The notes below the pieces were generated by a model. It did not search any database. It was not told where the DNA came from and saw only the letters and a program-made list of their open reading frames with translations. Positions 36,120-46,000 of a DNA stretch of 64,000 nt are shown piece after piece. Origin of the DNA: Brevibacterium epidermidis NBRC 14811. GTDB taxonomy: Bacteria > Actinomycetota > Actinomycetes > Actinomycetales > Brevibacteriaceae. Each line of letters opens with the position of its first letter. Positions within the stretch are counted from its first letter, which is position 1. The stretch is taken from the NCBI RefSeq assembly GCF_001570805.1, contig NZ_BCSJ01000002.1, positions 124,001 to 188,000 of the forward strand. Reading direction: 5' to 3'. Position numbers and translations under genes: made by a program.

Positions 36120-36779
36120 TCACCCCACCGCGGCGAGCGCTGAATTCCAGCTTCCGTAGAACTTCCGGACGGCCGCGGCCGAGGGCACCTCGCCCTTATG
36201 CTCGGCGGCGTATTCGGTATAGGCCTTATAGGTCGCGGCAGTCCCGCGTGATTCGCAGTCGGCAAGGAACTCGGCGATCGCCTTGTCGTACGCTGCGGAG
36301 TCGAAGCGCAGCTGCCCCTTGGCTCGACCGATCTTGTTCGTCGCCAGACCCGCAGCCTTGAGCGCTTCGTTCCAGGACCCGAATCGCTGCACCGCGGTCT
36401 GACTGGTCGGCGGCCAGATGGTCGCCCCCTGCGCCGAGGTCGCACCGAGGTCGTCGAGCACCGACTTGCGGAGTTTGTCGTACCGGCTCGCGGTCAGGCT
36501 CGGGATCTCCGCCCGGCCGCGGACGTACGCAACCGCCGCAGCCACCTCGGCGAGGGTGGACGTCACGGACGTCGCTGAGTCCTCGAGTTGGACGGTCAGT
36601 GCGGATTCCACCTCGGCGAGGGTCTCCCGGTCGGTGGGGCTGAGCTTCGCGGGGTCGGCGCTCGCGGGGATCCCCGGCGCGCCGGTGGAATCGAGGCTGC
36701 GGGCGGTGATGAACAGCAGCGCACCGAGCACGGCCAGCGACGAGGTGTGGGTTCTCCCGGTATCAGACATCCAGTCCAT
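36120..36779 (-). CDS. Membrane-anchored protein with homing-endonuclease-associated repeats
   Basis: About 219 residues from ATG 36779 (36770 also possible). Longer starts would overlap the divergent small secreted-protein gene. The N-terminus has one hydrophobic stretch (S-S-L-A-V-L-G-A-L-L-F-I). The C-terminal half carries two copies of a ~55-residue module ending F-G-S-W-N-E-A-L-K-A-A-G-L and F-Y-G-S-W-N-S-A-L-A-A-V-G. This matches the HNH_repeat element that helps homing endonucleases bind DNA. No nuclease domain is present. Function unknown. Confidence 0.65.
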   Translation of the reverse strand: MDWMSDTGRTHTSSLAVLGALLFITARSLDSTGAPGIPASADPAKLSPTDRETLAEVESALTVQLEDSATSVTSTLAEVAAAVAYVRGRAEIPSLTASRYDKLRKSVLDDLGATSAQGATIWPPTSQTAVQRFGSWNEALKAAGLATNKIGRAKGQLRFDSAAYDKAIAEFLADCESRGTAATYKAYTEYAAEHKGEVPSAAAVRKFYGSWNSALAAVG

Positions 36780-36924
36780 TGTACGTTTCAGATGGGGCAC
36801 ATCGGGTTTCAACCTCGGTACACGCAATCGTCTCCGACTCACGCAACTGCAAATAGTGTCGGTCCCGTGGCCAGAGATGGTGGCCGCGTACAGAGAATGA
36901 TGCCCCTGAGATGCGGAGAAGACG

Positions 36925-37182
36925 ATGCAGATGAAACGAGTTCTTGGAATTGGAACTGCCTCCCTGATTCTGGCTACGGCGAGCGTATTCGGCGGCACCG
37001 CCGCTCACGCTGGTGTGGTGAAGTCCAGCTTCTCTTATCACAAGACTCGCGCCGTTTGCGAGAAGATCGTCCTGGCTAAGGCCGCTGCCCGCGCCCCCTT
37101 TGTCAAGCGGATCATCAGCGCGGAGTGCGAAGCGGTTCGGCCCGGAGAGAAGTACTTGGGCACCGTCACGTGGGCTGTCTGA
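36925..37182 (+). CDS. Small secreted protein
   Basis: An 85-residue protein with a clear signal peptide: K-R start, hydrophobic G-I-G-T-A-S-L-I-L-A-T-A-S-V-F-G-G and A-H-A cleavage near residue 29. The mature ~56 residues are basic with two cysteines that could form a disulfide. GGAGAAG precedes the ATG. No family recognised. Confidence 0.6.
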   Translation: MQMKRVLGIGTASLILATASVFGGTAAHAGVVKSSFSYHKTRAVCEKIVLAKAAARAPFVKRIISAECEAVRPGEKYLGTVTWAV

Positions 37183-37183
37183 T

Positions 37184-37588
37184 TCATGCTGGTCGTTTCG
37201 CCCGGACGTCAAGCATCGTATTCAATGCGAAGAACAGACCGCTGATCACGACCGCGGTGATCGCGGCCAATGGGATCGAACCGGTGATCAGCAGGTAGCC
37301 TCCGCCGAGCACGAGCACCGACGCACCGCCCGAGACAAGACGCCCGGTCAGTCTGCCGCCGATATCGCTTCCGCTGAGGACGACGTCGATCGTCCGTGAG
37401 ATGACGAACCACGCGACGAGAATGCCCAAGGTCGCGAGCAGCGATTCGGGCAGACTCAATCGCATCTGCAGATGCATCGTCTCGCCCAGCAGGGTCGCGG
37501 CGAACGGGACGATCAGCGGCAGTCCCAGAGCGATGAGAATCGGGCCAGTGAGGGTGAGGACCAGCCGGTGTCGGTACAGCGAGCGCAT
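37184..37588 (-). CDS. Small integral membrane protein
   Basis: A 134-residue protein with three or four hydrophobic helices (about 8-35, 50-70, 85-107 and 109-126). No family recognised. It lies 87 bases downstream of the small multidrug exporter gene on the same strand and could be co-transcribed with it. Confidence 0.6.
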   Translation of the reverse strand: MRSLYRHRLVLTLTGPILIALGLPLIVPFAATLLGETMHLQMRLSLPESLLATLGILVAWFVISRTIDVVLSGSDIGGRLTGRLVSGGASVLVLGGGYLLITGSIPLAAITAVVISGLFFALNTMLDVRAKRPA

Positions 37589-37675
37589 GATTCGTCCCTT
37601 CTTCTTGCGGCGACGAGGTCCGTGAGTGGTGGGTTGGTGAGAGCGGCACCAGCGGCGGCCGGATGCCCTGAGGCC

Positions 37676-38296
37676 TCAGCCGGCCAGTAGGGCGAGCGAT
37701 CCGGTGGCGATGAGCGTGGTCAGGGTCGTCCAGGCGATGATCGCGATGCCCTGCCACAGCAGGATCCACGAGGTCTTCACACCAGCGCCGACGAGGATCG
37801 TCGACGTGATCTGGGTGGGAATCGCCAGCGGTCCGAGCAGGCTCGCACCGGGAACACCGAAGCGAGTGAGGAACTTCTTGAACTTGACCCGGCCCTTGGA
37901 CTCAAGCTTCCCACCTTCACCGAGGTGGTCCTCCGTCGCCGCGTCACCGGCAGTGATATCGGACAGCTCCAGTCCGTCGGGTAGTGTTCCGCCCGTGCTC
38001 GGGTCGGCATATCCGTCTGCCCCGACGGCCGCGAGCTCTCGCTTTTCGCTCTGACGATTCACGACGGCGCGGCGGGCGCGGGCTCCGAGGAGCACGATGA
38101 CGGTGACGCAGATGAAGTTGCCGATTGCTCCGGCGATTCCGGCGAGCACGGGGTTCATTCCGGCCCAGACGCCGATGATCGAAGAGATCTCACCCTCGAT
38201 GAAGGGGATCGCCCCTGCCGCGGCAATGATGAACGGCTGAAGCAGATCCGGAACCTGAGCGGCGAGACCTTGGAAGAATTCGATGATGGGGTTCAT
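37676..38296 (-). CDS. Small multidrug export family protein
   Basis: A 206-residue inner-membrane protein of the Sm_multidrug_ex (PF06695-like) family. The pattern of helix, G-A-I-P-F-I-E-G-E, then G-P-L-A-I-P-T-Q-I-T-S-T in the second half is characteristic. The central ~55-residue loop is hydrophilic and Gly/Asp-rich. AGGAGG stands before the ATG at 38296. The upstream promoter has MerR-type geometry and the next gene upstream encodes a MerR protein, so drug- or stress-induced export is likely (inference). Confidence 0.8.
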   Translation of the reverse strand: MNPIIEFFQGLAAQVPDLLQPFIIAAAGAIPFIEGEISSIIGVWAGMNPVLAGIAGAIGNFICVTVIVLLGARARRAVVNRQSEKRELAAVGADGYADPSTGGTLPDGLELSDITAGDAATEDHLGEGGKLESKGRVKFKKFLTRFGVPGASLLGPLAIPTQITSTILVGAGVKTSWILLWQGIAIIAWTTLTTLIATGSLALLAG

Positions 38297-38363
38297 AGTG
38301 TCCTCCTGAACGTGATCGGCAGATCCCGGCTCGGATGAACCGGGTCTGATGGTTGATACGTTC

Positions 38364-38394
38364 AGTACAGACTGTGTTCTCAGAACAGGGTCAA
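38364..38394 (-). promoter_or_regulatory. MerR-type promoter with 19-bp spacer
   Basis: Read on the minus strand, TTGACC (38394-38389) and TGTACT (38369-38364) are separated by 19 bases, the stretched spacing typical of MerR-controlled promoters. The spacer contains the perfect dyad TGTTCT-G-AGAACA (38375-38387). It points at the small multidrug export gene, whose start is 68 bases downstream. Confidence 0.8.
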
Positions 38395-38486
38395 GCCCTT
38401 ATCGTCGAACCCAGCGAATCCTCAGCTCTCTTCCCCAGTCACTGTCTTCAGCTCTTCTTCTCGTCGGCCTTCTTCAGCCCTCTTTC

Positions 38487-39272
38487 TCAGCCCTCTTCCT
38501 CTGCGGCCACGTGCTTGATGAAAGCGATGAACCGCTCGCGATCTTCGTCCGGAATCTCGAGAGTCGGGAAGACAGAGATGAAGGCACGCTGGATAACGTC
38601 GATCTGCGCGTCGTTGTAGAGCTCTCTGAGCGAGCCGATGATCGCAGCCTGCCCCATCTTCACGTCCCCGGTCATCCGCTCGGTCGGCGCGAGGAGCCAG
38701 GGTTTCGCTTCGAGCTGTCGCTTCATACTCGGAGCGATCTGCTCTGCCAAGCGTGCGCGGGTGGCGTCGTCGGCATCCTCGGCGAGCTCATCGACTTCCT
38801 GGTCGTACGGTGTGGTCTCGGACATGATGGACCGCATCTCCGCGAGCGCCGATTCCTCGTACAGGGTCGAATAGATGTTCATCAGTGCGCGGTCGGAGTT
38901 CGACATCCGCGCGGCGATGTCGATGAAACCCGCGGCCGTATCGATCGGCGCTCCGTGTTCGAGGAGCTGGGACACCTCGGTGCGTGCCTTCTCCAGGGCC
39001 GCGATCTGCTCACCGAGGTCGGACTCGAGCTGTTTGAGGGCGAGCTGCTGCTGTTCGTGATCGTCTTCGACCGCACCAATATCAGCCAACGGAATCCCGA
39101 GCTCGCGCATTCGCCGGATCTGATGGAGTCGGAGCAGGTGGGAGGCACCGTACTGCTTGTAGCCGTTGCTCATCCGTTCGGGCTCGGTGAGCAGCCCAAG
39201 CTTGTGATAGTGACGAATGGTGTTGACGGTCGTTCCGGTCAGGCGCGCCAGTTCGCTCGTGCTCCATCCCAC
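38487..39272 (-). CDS. MerR family transcriptional regulator
   Basis: A 261-residue regulator with an N-terminal MerR winged helix (L-A-R-L-T-G-T-T-V-N-T-I-R-H-Y and R-M-S-N-G-Y-K-Q-Y), then a coiled-coil (about residues 80-112) and a C-terminal domain of about 145 residues suggesting a TipA-like or other effector pocket. GTG start at 39272. It lies 190 bases upstream of the exporter gene on the same strand, with the 19-bp-spaced promoter between them, so it probably activates the exporter on binding a drug. Confidence 0.85.
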   Translation of the reverse strand: MGWSTSELARLTGTTVNTIRHYHKLGLLTEPERMSNGYKQYGASHLLRLHQIRRMRELGIPLADIGAVEDDHEQQQLALKQLESDLGEQIAALEKARTEVSQLLEHGAPIDTAAGFIDIAARMSNSDRALMNIYSTLYEESALAEMRSIMSETTPYDQEVDELAEDADDATRARLAEQIAPSMKRQLEAKPWLLAPTERMTGDVKMGQAAIIGSLRELYNDAQIDVIQRAFISVFPTLEIPDEDRERFIAFIKHVAAEEEG

Positions 39273-39399
39273 GGTCAGGTCCTTCCGCCGGTGCCGTGTG
39301 GTTCCGTATCGATGTCGTTCAGCTGCGATTTCGGTTGCGACCAGTCTATGCAGGCGGACTGACGTAGACGGTCCGATATGCCCGGACTACCGTGAAGCC

Positions 39400-40122
39400 A
39401 TGAGCACAGGATTCGATTCGATCGAGGCTCTCGTCTTCGACACGTTCGGCACCGTCGTCGACTGGCGCACGAGCATTGCCACCGAGGTGGCCGTGCACCT
39501 GCACGACCATGTTCCCGATCTCGACGCCCATGATTTCGCGGATCGCTGGCGCGCGGAGTACCAGCCGTCGATGGAGCGGGTGCGCAGCGGTGAGCGTGAT
39601 TTCGTCCGCCTCGACGTGCTCCATCGGGAGAATCTCGAGTCCGTACTCGTCAGCCTCGGTGTCGATCCCTCATCGATCCCAGCCGAAGTTCTCGACGCGG
39701 TCAATCTCGCCTGGCATCGGCTCGATCCGTGGCCGGATGCGATCGCGGGGCTGACTCGGCTGAAGGAGCGGTTCATCATCGCTCCGTTGTCGAATGCGAA
39801 CGTCCGGCTCGCCCTCGACATCGCCAAACGGGCCGGCATTCCCTGGGACGCGCTTCTCGGCGCCGAGGTGGCCGGAGCGTATAAGCCGGATCCGCAGTCG
39901 TACCTGCGGACCGCCGAGATCCTCGGCCTCGAACCGCATCAGATCGCCATGGTCGCCGCACACAACAGCGACCTGGCCGCGGCGCAGGCACTCGGGCTGC
40001 GGACGTGCTTCGTCCGTCGCCCTGCCGAGCACGGACCTGGCCAGACGACGGATCTCGCGGCCGAAGGCGAGTGGGACGTCGTCGCCGACGACTTCGAGGA
40101 TCTCGCCGACCAGATCGGCTGA
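39400..40122 (+). CDS. Haloacid dehalogenase, type II (L-2-haloacid dehalogenase family)
   Basis: A 240-residue HAD hydrolase. Nucleophile Asp14 is in V-F-D-T-F-G-T-V-V-D-W, the substrate Ser/Asn in L-S-N-A-N, the Lys in G-A-Y-K-P-D-P, and the acidic motif in A-A-H-N-S-D-L-A-A-A. This pattern is that of L-2-haloacid dehalogenases; the Asn in the last motif departs slightly from the usual H-A-W-D. ATG 39400 is chosen because upstream in-frame sequence crosses the MerR promoter. Substrate could also be a phosphate ester or fluoroacetate. Confidence 0.87.
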   Translation: MSTGFDSIEALVFDTFGTVVDWRTSIATEVAVHLHDHVPDLDAHDFADRWRAEYQPSMERVRSGERDFVRLDVLHRENLESVLVSLGVDPSSIPAEVLDAVNLAWHRLDPWPDAIAGLTRLKERFIIAPLSNANVRLALDIAKRAGIPWDALLGAEVAGAYKPDPQSYLRTAEILGLEPHQIAMVAAHNSDLAAAQALGLRTCFVRRPAEHGPGQTTDLAAEGEWDVVADDFEDLADQIG

Positions 40123-40153
40123 CGAACCGGCCGGGCGCGGCACCGAACGTCGA

Positions 40154-41452
40154 TCAGCCGCCTCGGCGCGTCTGACTCAGCGACTCCAGCCCACACCACT
40201 CGGCGATGAAGAGCGCGATGGTCTTGGTGATCTTGCGGACGGAATCGATATGGACCCGCTCGTCGAAGGCGTGGATGTCGAGGGACTTGGGCCCGTATGT
40301 CAGCGTCGGCATCGCTCCGTAATTCGTGTACACCCGGCCGTCGAGGTAGCCCGGCGTGGAGAACGACCGCAGGGGCTGGCCGAACACATCCCGGTGGGCC
40401 GAGCCGAGGACGGCCTCAGCTTCTCCGCCTTCGTCGAGTCGATAACCTGCGGCGAAGAAGCCGGTTCGCTCCAGGCGTGGCAGGCGACTGTCCTGACCGC
40501 GCCGGGCGATGCTCGCGTGCCGGACGTGCTCCTGGATCTCTTCCCACGCCTGTTCCGGGTCGATCCCCGGATAGATTGCGGCGCGCACGGAGATCTCACA
40601 CCATGACGGAACACTGGAGGGCCAGTCTCCACCCGAGATCTCTCCGACATTGAAGTTGATCGGATGCTCGACATCCTCGAAACCTGGGTGCTGGTCCTTC
40701 TGCGCATTCCACTCCGCCTCGAGTGCGCGCAGGTCGGCGATCACGTCATTGGTCGCGTCGAAGGCATTGAATCCCTGACTCATCTCGCGGACATGACTCG
40801 GTTTTCCCTCGACCCGAACGCTGAACCAGATGACTCCGACATTGGTTCGCACCAGAGCATTCTCCTCTGGTTCAGGGATGAGCACGGCGTCACCGGTGTA
40901 ACCGCGCAAGAGAGCCGACAGTGCTCCGTTGCCGGTGCTCTCCTCCTCCACCACGGACTGAAGTTGGAGCGGCGCCGCGGGGGCGAAGCCGGCAGCAGTG
41001 ATCGCGTCGAAGGCGAAGAGATTGGCGGCGAGCCCGGCCTTCATGTCCCCGGCACCACGCCCGTAGAGCCACCCGTCCTCGATGCGAGGCTCGAAGGGCG
41101 GGGTGGTCCAATTCTCCAGCGGCCCGGTCGGCACCACATCCACATGCCCCTGCAGAATGAGCGACCGGCCCCGCACGACAGTCGGTCGATAGCTGCCCAC
41201 GACGTTGAAGTCTTCGTCGTAGGATACGGTCATCGGACCGAAGCCCGCATGATCTTCGATAGCCTCTTCGTCGATGCGCCAGCGGTCGATCTCCAGTCCT
41301 CTGTCGGCGAATTCCTGTTCCATGCGGTCCTGGATCGCCGCCTCACTGCCGCGGACAGACGGACAGCGGATCAGATCACCGGTGAACTCAAGCTGACGAT
41401 CGAATGCGTTGTCGACGGCGTCGGTGATGGCCTGGGCGACTTCTCGATTCAT
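40154..41452 (-). CDS. M20 family peptidase/deacylase (ArgE/DapE-like)
   Basis: A 432-residue metallohydrolase with I-L-Q-G-H-V-D-V-V-P, R-G-A-G-D-M-K-A-G, E-E-E-S-T-G-N-G and the C-terminal H-A-F-D-E-R-V-H. It resembles acetylornithine deacetylase-type enzymes that cut N-acyl amino acids or dipeptides. ATG 41452 is preferred, since GGAAGAG lies six bases before it, whereas the GTG at 41467 overlaps this site. Confidence 0.87.
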   Translation of the reverse strand: MNREVAQAITDAVDNAFDRQLEFTGDLIRCPSVRGSEAAIQDRMEQEFADRGLEIDRWRIDEEAIEDHAGFGPMTVSYDEDFNVVGSYRPTVVRGRSLILQGHVDVVPTGPLENWTTPPFEPRIEDGWLYGRGAGDMKAGLAANLFAFDAITAAGFAPAAPLQLQSVVEEESTGNGALSALLRGYTGDAVLIPEPEENALVRTNVGVIWFSVRVEGKPSHVREMSQGFNAFDATNDVIADLRALEAEWNAQKDQHPGFEDVEHPINFNVGEISGGDWPSSVPSWCEISVRAAIYPGIDPEQAWEEIQEHVRHASIARRGQDSRLPRLERTGFFAAGYRLDEGGEAEAVLGSAHRDVFGQPLRSFSTPGYLDGRVYTNYGAMPTLTYGPKSLDIHAFDERVHIDSVRKITKTIALFIAEWCGLESLSQTRRGG

Positions 41453-41512
41453 GCTTCGCTCTTCCACGTTTCTCTGGCTGATGGTTGATGGAGATTCTGA
41501 TGGCGAGTGAAC

Positions 41513-41812
41513 TCAGCGTAGTTCCCTCAGGGACTCCTCGGCACGGCGTTCGCGGTCCTCGACCGCCATCTCCCACCAGTATTCGCCGCGTTCGCCGAGA
41601 CCGTGCTTCGCGATGTTCACCTTCCGCCTCGCCTCCGCGAGATCGTTCTCATCGCCCCGCTTCTTCGCTTGCTTGACGGCATTCCTCGCAGCGCCGAGGC
41701 GGCTCTTGAGTTCCTCGACGACGCGAGGTGCCAATGCGGGATCGGTTCGTCGCCATCGACGCCCCCGGACGATCAGCCACCGATCGTCACCACCATCGCT
41801 GTTCTCGCTCAT
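41513..41812 (-). CDS. Conserved actinobacterial small basic protein
   Basis: About 99 residues from ATG 41812. Upstream in-frame sequence to 41947 is less protein-like. The body R-W-L-I-V-R-G-R-R-W-R-R-T-D-P and A-K-H-G-L-G-E-R-G-E-Y-W-W-E is a conserved short family often mislabelled as a Tol biopolymer transporter. It is strongly charged, with no membrane segment or signal. No ribosome site is evident, so it may be leaderless. Function unknown. Confidence 0.65.
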   Translation of the reverse strand: MSENSDGGDDRWLIVRGRRWRRTDPALAPRVVEELKSRLGAARNAVKQAKKRGDENDLAEARRKVNIAKHGLGERGEYWWEMAVEDRERRAEESLRELR

Positions 41813-42055
41813 GCGACGAAGATACACGAGGTACCGCTGGATGACACCGGGCGTGCTGGCGTCCCACATTCCTCGTGAGTCACTTTCGACGTCCCTCCTG
41901 AGTCGCTGTCGACCGTGTTCAGACTGAGCCATGAGCGATTTCAGCATCGGTCTCTCCCGACGAGATCGAGCTGTTCAATCCCTGAGCGCTGCCCACACTG
42001 GAGTCCCTCAATGCAGAGACATCAATGGCCTGCCATTGAGCCCACGCAATCGCTC

Positions 42056-42856
42056 TCAGGCCACGAAGATGCAGAACGGGTGCCCGGAAGGATCGGCGAA
42101 GACGTAAAGCGGTTCGTCCTCGTCGTCGGCTCGGTCGAGAATCAGTCGCGCGCCGAGGCTGTCGGCACATTGTCGCTGCTGTTCAAGGTCATTCCGATCC
42201 CTGACCGTGAAATCGAGGTGGAGCTGCATGGGCACTGTGGGATCGGGCCACGTACTCCGTTCGAGTCTCTCGGTCTTCTGGAAGGCGATCATCCTCCGCC
42301 CTGCTCTGTCTGTCAGCACCAACCACTCATCGTCATCGGGGTCAGTGCCTTCAGGCGGCTCGTCGCCAGGGCGATAGACATAGCCGAGCAGCTGCCGATA
42401 GAACTCGGCGAGTTCTCGCGGTTCGGTTGCGTTGATGACGGTGTGCAGCAGAGAGGGATAGTCGCCGGTGCCGGACTGCTGCCCCCGGTCGTCGACCGCC
42501 ATCGGGGTGAGCACGGCGATCTTCCACCCGCCATCGCCCTGCACGAGCTGATACAGGTTCCGCTCATCAGGGGCACCGCCGTGATACCTCCAAGTGACAT
42601 CGGCCCAGATGCTGTGCCCGGTCGATGCCGCCACGGCGACGGCGGCATCGACCTCCGTGACTCCTTCGTACTGTCCGAAAGCCTGCGCGAAGAACTGCTC
42701 GGTCTGCCGCGCCCCGGTGACGAGGATCCGCTGCCCCGGGAACTCGATGAGCGCCGGCACCGCATAGTGATCGGCGATCGCCCCAACATCCCGGTCGAGC
42801 AGCGCACGGGTATAGGTGTCGAAGAACTGTCTGTGAACCTCTTTGTTCTCATCCAT
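42056..42856 (-). CDS. NTF2-like / VOC (glyoxalase) fusion protein
   Basis: A 266-residue fusion. Residues 1-120 resemble the SnoaL/DUF4440 NTF2-like fold (H-R-Q-F-F-D-T-Y, ending G-G-W-K-I-A-V-L-T-P). Residues 130-266 form a vicinal-oxygen-chelate domain (H-T-V-I-N-A-T-E-P-R-E-L-A-E-F-Y, then F-A-D-P-S-G-H-P-F-C-I-F). VOC proteins bind metals and catalyse isomerisation or dioxygenation or bind drugs. Partner and substrate unknown. Confidence 0.8.
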   Translation of the reverse strand: MDENKEVHRQFFDTYTRALLDRDVGAIADHYAVPALIEFPGQRILVTGARQTEQFFAQAFGQYEGVTEVDAAVAVAASTGHSIWADVTWRYHGGAPDERNLYQLVQGDGGWKIAVLTPMAVDDRGQQSGTGDYPSLLHTVINATEPRELAEFYRQLLGYVYRPGDEPPEGTDPDDDEWLVLTDRAGRRMIAFQKTERLERSTWPDPTVPMQLHLDFTVRDRNDLEQQRQCADSLGARLILDRADDEDEPLYVFADPSGHPFCIFVA

Positions 42857-43057
42857 GCCGCAGATGCTACTCCGCGCTCATGACACGGCACTCCCCTCTC
42901 GGACGGACCCCGTCTCGATCAACACGAATCCAAGCGATGACCCGTCGGCAGCACTTCAGCCGCAGCACTTCAGCCGCAGCTCGGCACGCCCTTCCCGAGG
43001 AGCGACTCTGCGCATCCTTCGGAAGTCCGCGTCACCGACAGGTGAGAAGATGGCTTC

Positions 43058-46000
43058 GTGCCTGAAACTCGATCGTCCGGTGCCACCACCGGTTCCGCCA
43101 TCCCCGCCGATTGGCGTGATGCCTTCGCCCCACTCGCCGAGGCGGCTCCGCACTCACACACGCCCGTGGCCTTGGGATTCGAGCTCGTCCAGGTCATCCC
43201 CCGCACTTGGTTCGAAGCTCAGCACTCCGTCCTCCTCGACAAGGACGACGTCACCCCGGGCGCGAATCCGAGCCTCGCGATCCGTCCGCTCATGCTCAGC
43301 GAGTCCGGCAACTGGGTGAAGAAGTCCCTGACCTGGCGCACCATCGACCGCATGGCCCGGCAGTTCGACATCGACCCGGCCCACCAGGAATGGTTCACCC
43401 AACTCGCGGGACTGCGCACCCGCGGGAAGACGGACTTCACGCCCGACGGGGCGCCGTACCACCTCGGCGATTTCCGCACTCCCCTGCTGTGGGATCACTT
43501 CACGCAGGGGAAGAAGCTCGGCATCGAATTCGTCGGCATCAATCCGGCCATGACCATCCGCATCGGGCACAGCGCGAAGGCCGCGATCGATATCCGCCGC
43601 AGCCAGAACCGCCTGCAGGTGCAGACGCGGGCGACCATCGACGAACGCGAATATGCCCCCGGACTGATCAAACCCATCTGGACGCACGGCTTCTTCGGCA
43701 TCGACGTCACCAGCGGTTTCACCGTCACCCTCGCCCCTGCGGAGACCCCAACGAAGGAATCCGCGCTGCCCGTGCTCCAGTCCCCCGGGCCGATCACGAT
43801 CCCCGCGGCCGAGGCCGAAGAGTTCTTCGAGGAGTACTACCCGCAGCTGCGCTCCAGCGCCGAGGTCATCAGCAGCGACGCCACCGTCGCCTTCCCGCAG
43901 TATGGCCGCCCCCGCCTCGTCGTCTTCGCAGCCTTCGGCGCCGGCGACAAACTCTCCTTGCGCTGGTACTGGGAATACCAGGGACCCCGTCGCACCTTCC
44001 CCGTCATCGACCGATTGAGGCTCAGCGCCGCCTCGGCGAGGGAATATGCGGAGCAACGCGAACTCGACTTCGAAGATGCCGTCGTCGCTGAGGTCGACAA
44101 GCTCCTTGCCGACACCCACGAAACCGGCTCCGCTCTGCCGGGCATCAAGGACGTCGAACTCGACGACGCGCACACCGCCGACTTCGTCGTCAACGTCCTG
44201 CCCCGGCTCGAGGAGATCGAGCACGTCAAGGTCATCACGCGCGGGAAGAAGCAGCCGTACCGGGAGCTCGGCGGGGAGCTGAACGTGAAGATCACCTCGG
44301 TCGAGTCGGAGAAGAACGACTGGTTCGACCTCGGCTTCCAGATCAGCATCGACGGCCGCCCGGTCCCCTTCGTCAAGCTGTACAAGGCCCTGGCGGCCGG
44401 GACGAAGAAGATCAAGCTCTCCGATGATTCGTTCTTATCGCTGAACAAACCGATCTTCGACAAGCTCAAGGCCCTCCTCGCCGAGGCGGACCTCATTCCC
44501 GAATGGGAACCCGGAGCACCGAAGATCTCCCGGATGCACGTGGGCCTGTGGTCGGATTTCGAGGACCTCGCCGACGAGTCAGAACCCGCCGTGACCTGGC
44601 AGGAATCGGTCCGCGCATTGGCCGACCTCGAGCACCTGCCCGCCACCGAGGTGCCCGACCTGGGCGGTGCCACCCTGCGCCCGTATCAGGTACAGGGGTT
44701 CCGGTGGTTGGCACTGCTCTACCGGTGCCGCCTCGGCGGGATCCTCGCGGACGACATGGGCCTGGGCAAAACCCTGCAGACGCTCGCACTCATCAAGCAC
44801 GCGAAAGCGAGCACCCCCTTCCTCATCGTCGCTCCCACCTCAGTGGTCCCGAATTGGGTGAAGGAGGCGACCGCGTTCGCCCCTGATCTCGATGTCCGTG
44901 TCGTGGCCGAGTCGACGCGGGCGCGTGGGGTCGACCTCGCCGAGGTGGCTCGCGGTGCCGATGTCATCGTCATGTCGTATGCGATGTTGAGGTTGGAGGA
45001 GACTCCGATCTCGCGGATGGAGTGGGCGGGACTCATCCTCGACGAGGCGCAGTTCGTCAAGAACTCCACCGCGCAGACCCACCTGGCGGCGAAGGAGGTA
45101 CGGGCACCGTTCCGGCTCGCGTTGACCGGGACTCCTTTGGAGAACTCGCTCAAGGACGTGTGGTCACTGTTTTCGATCACGGCACCCGGACTGTTCCCGA
45201 GTCCTCACCGCTTCGATGAGGAATATGTCCGACCGATCGAGTCGGGTGAGAATCCGGGACGGATGCAGCGTCTGCAGCGGCGGATCCGGCCATTCATGAT
45301 GCGGCGGACGAAGGATCTCGTGGCCGCAGACCTGCCGGAGAAGCAGGAACAGGTCATCTCGATTGAGCTCAACGCCGCGCACCGCAGACTCTACGATCGG
45401 ATTCTGCAGAAGGAGCGGAAGAAGATCCTCGGCTTCATCGACAGCGAGTACGACAAGCAGCGGTTCATCGTCTTCCGCTCGCTGACGCTGCTGCGGATGC
45501 TCGCTCTCGATCCGTCGATCGTCGATGCCGAACATGCTGAGGTGCCGTCGTCGAAGTTGGCGGCGCTCCTGGAACGGCTCGACGATGTCATCGCCGAGGG
45601 GCACCGGTCGATCGTGTTCAGCCAGTTCACGTCGTTCCTGACCAATGTCGCCGCAGAGCTCGACGCTCGCGGGATCCCCTATGTCGTCCTCGACGGGTCG
45701 ACGCGCAATCGCGGGGCGGTCGTCGATGCGTTCCGGTCGGGCGAGGCGCCGGTGTTCCTCATCAGCCTCAAGGCCGGCGGGTTCGGGCTCAACCTCACCG
45801 AGGCGGACTACGTCTTCCTCATGGATCCGTGGTGGAATCCCGCCTCGGAGAATCAGGCGATCGACCGGGCGCATCGGATCGGGCAGACGAAGAACGTCAT
45901 GGTCTACCGCTACGTCGCCGAAGGCACGATCGAGGAGAAGGTGCTCGCCCTGCAGAAGCGCAAGGCCGAACTCTTCGACGAGCTCATGTCGGATTCCGGC

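Noticed and set aside
36780-36998. Longer start for the homing-repeat protein
   Set aside because: It would overlap the divergent small secreted-protein gene and reads as non-protein-like sequence.
39371-39387. GTCCGATATGCCCGGAC resembling the hut operator upstream of the haloacid dehalogenase
   Set aside because: The spacing between half sites is one base longer and the inner arm base is lost, so a dimer that binds the other sites would probably not bind here; chance is likely.
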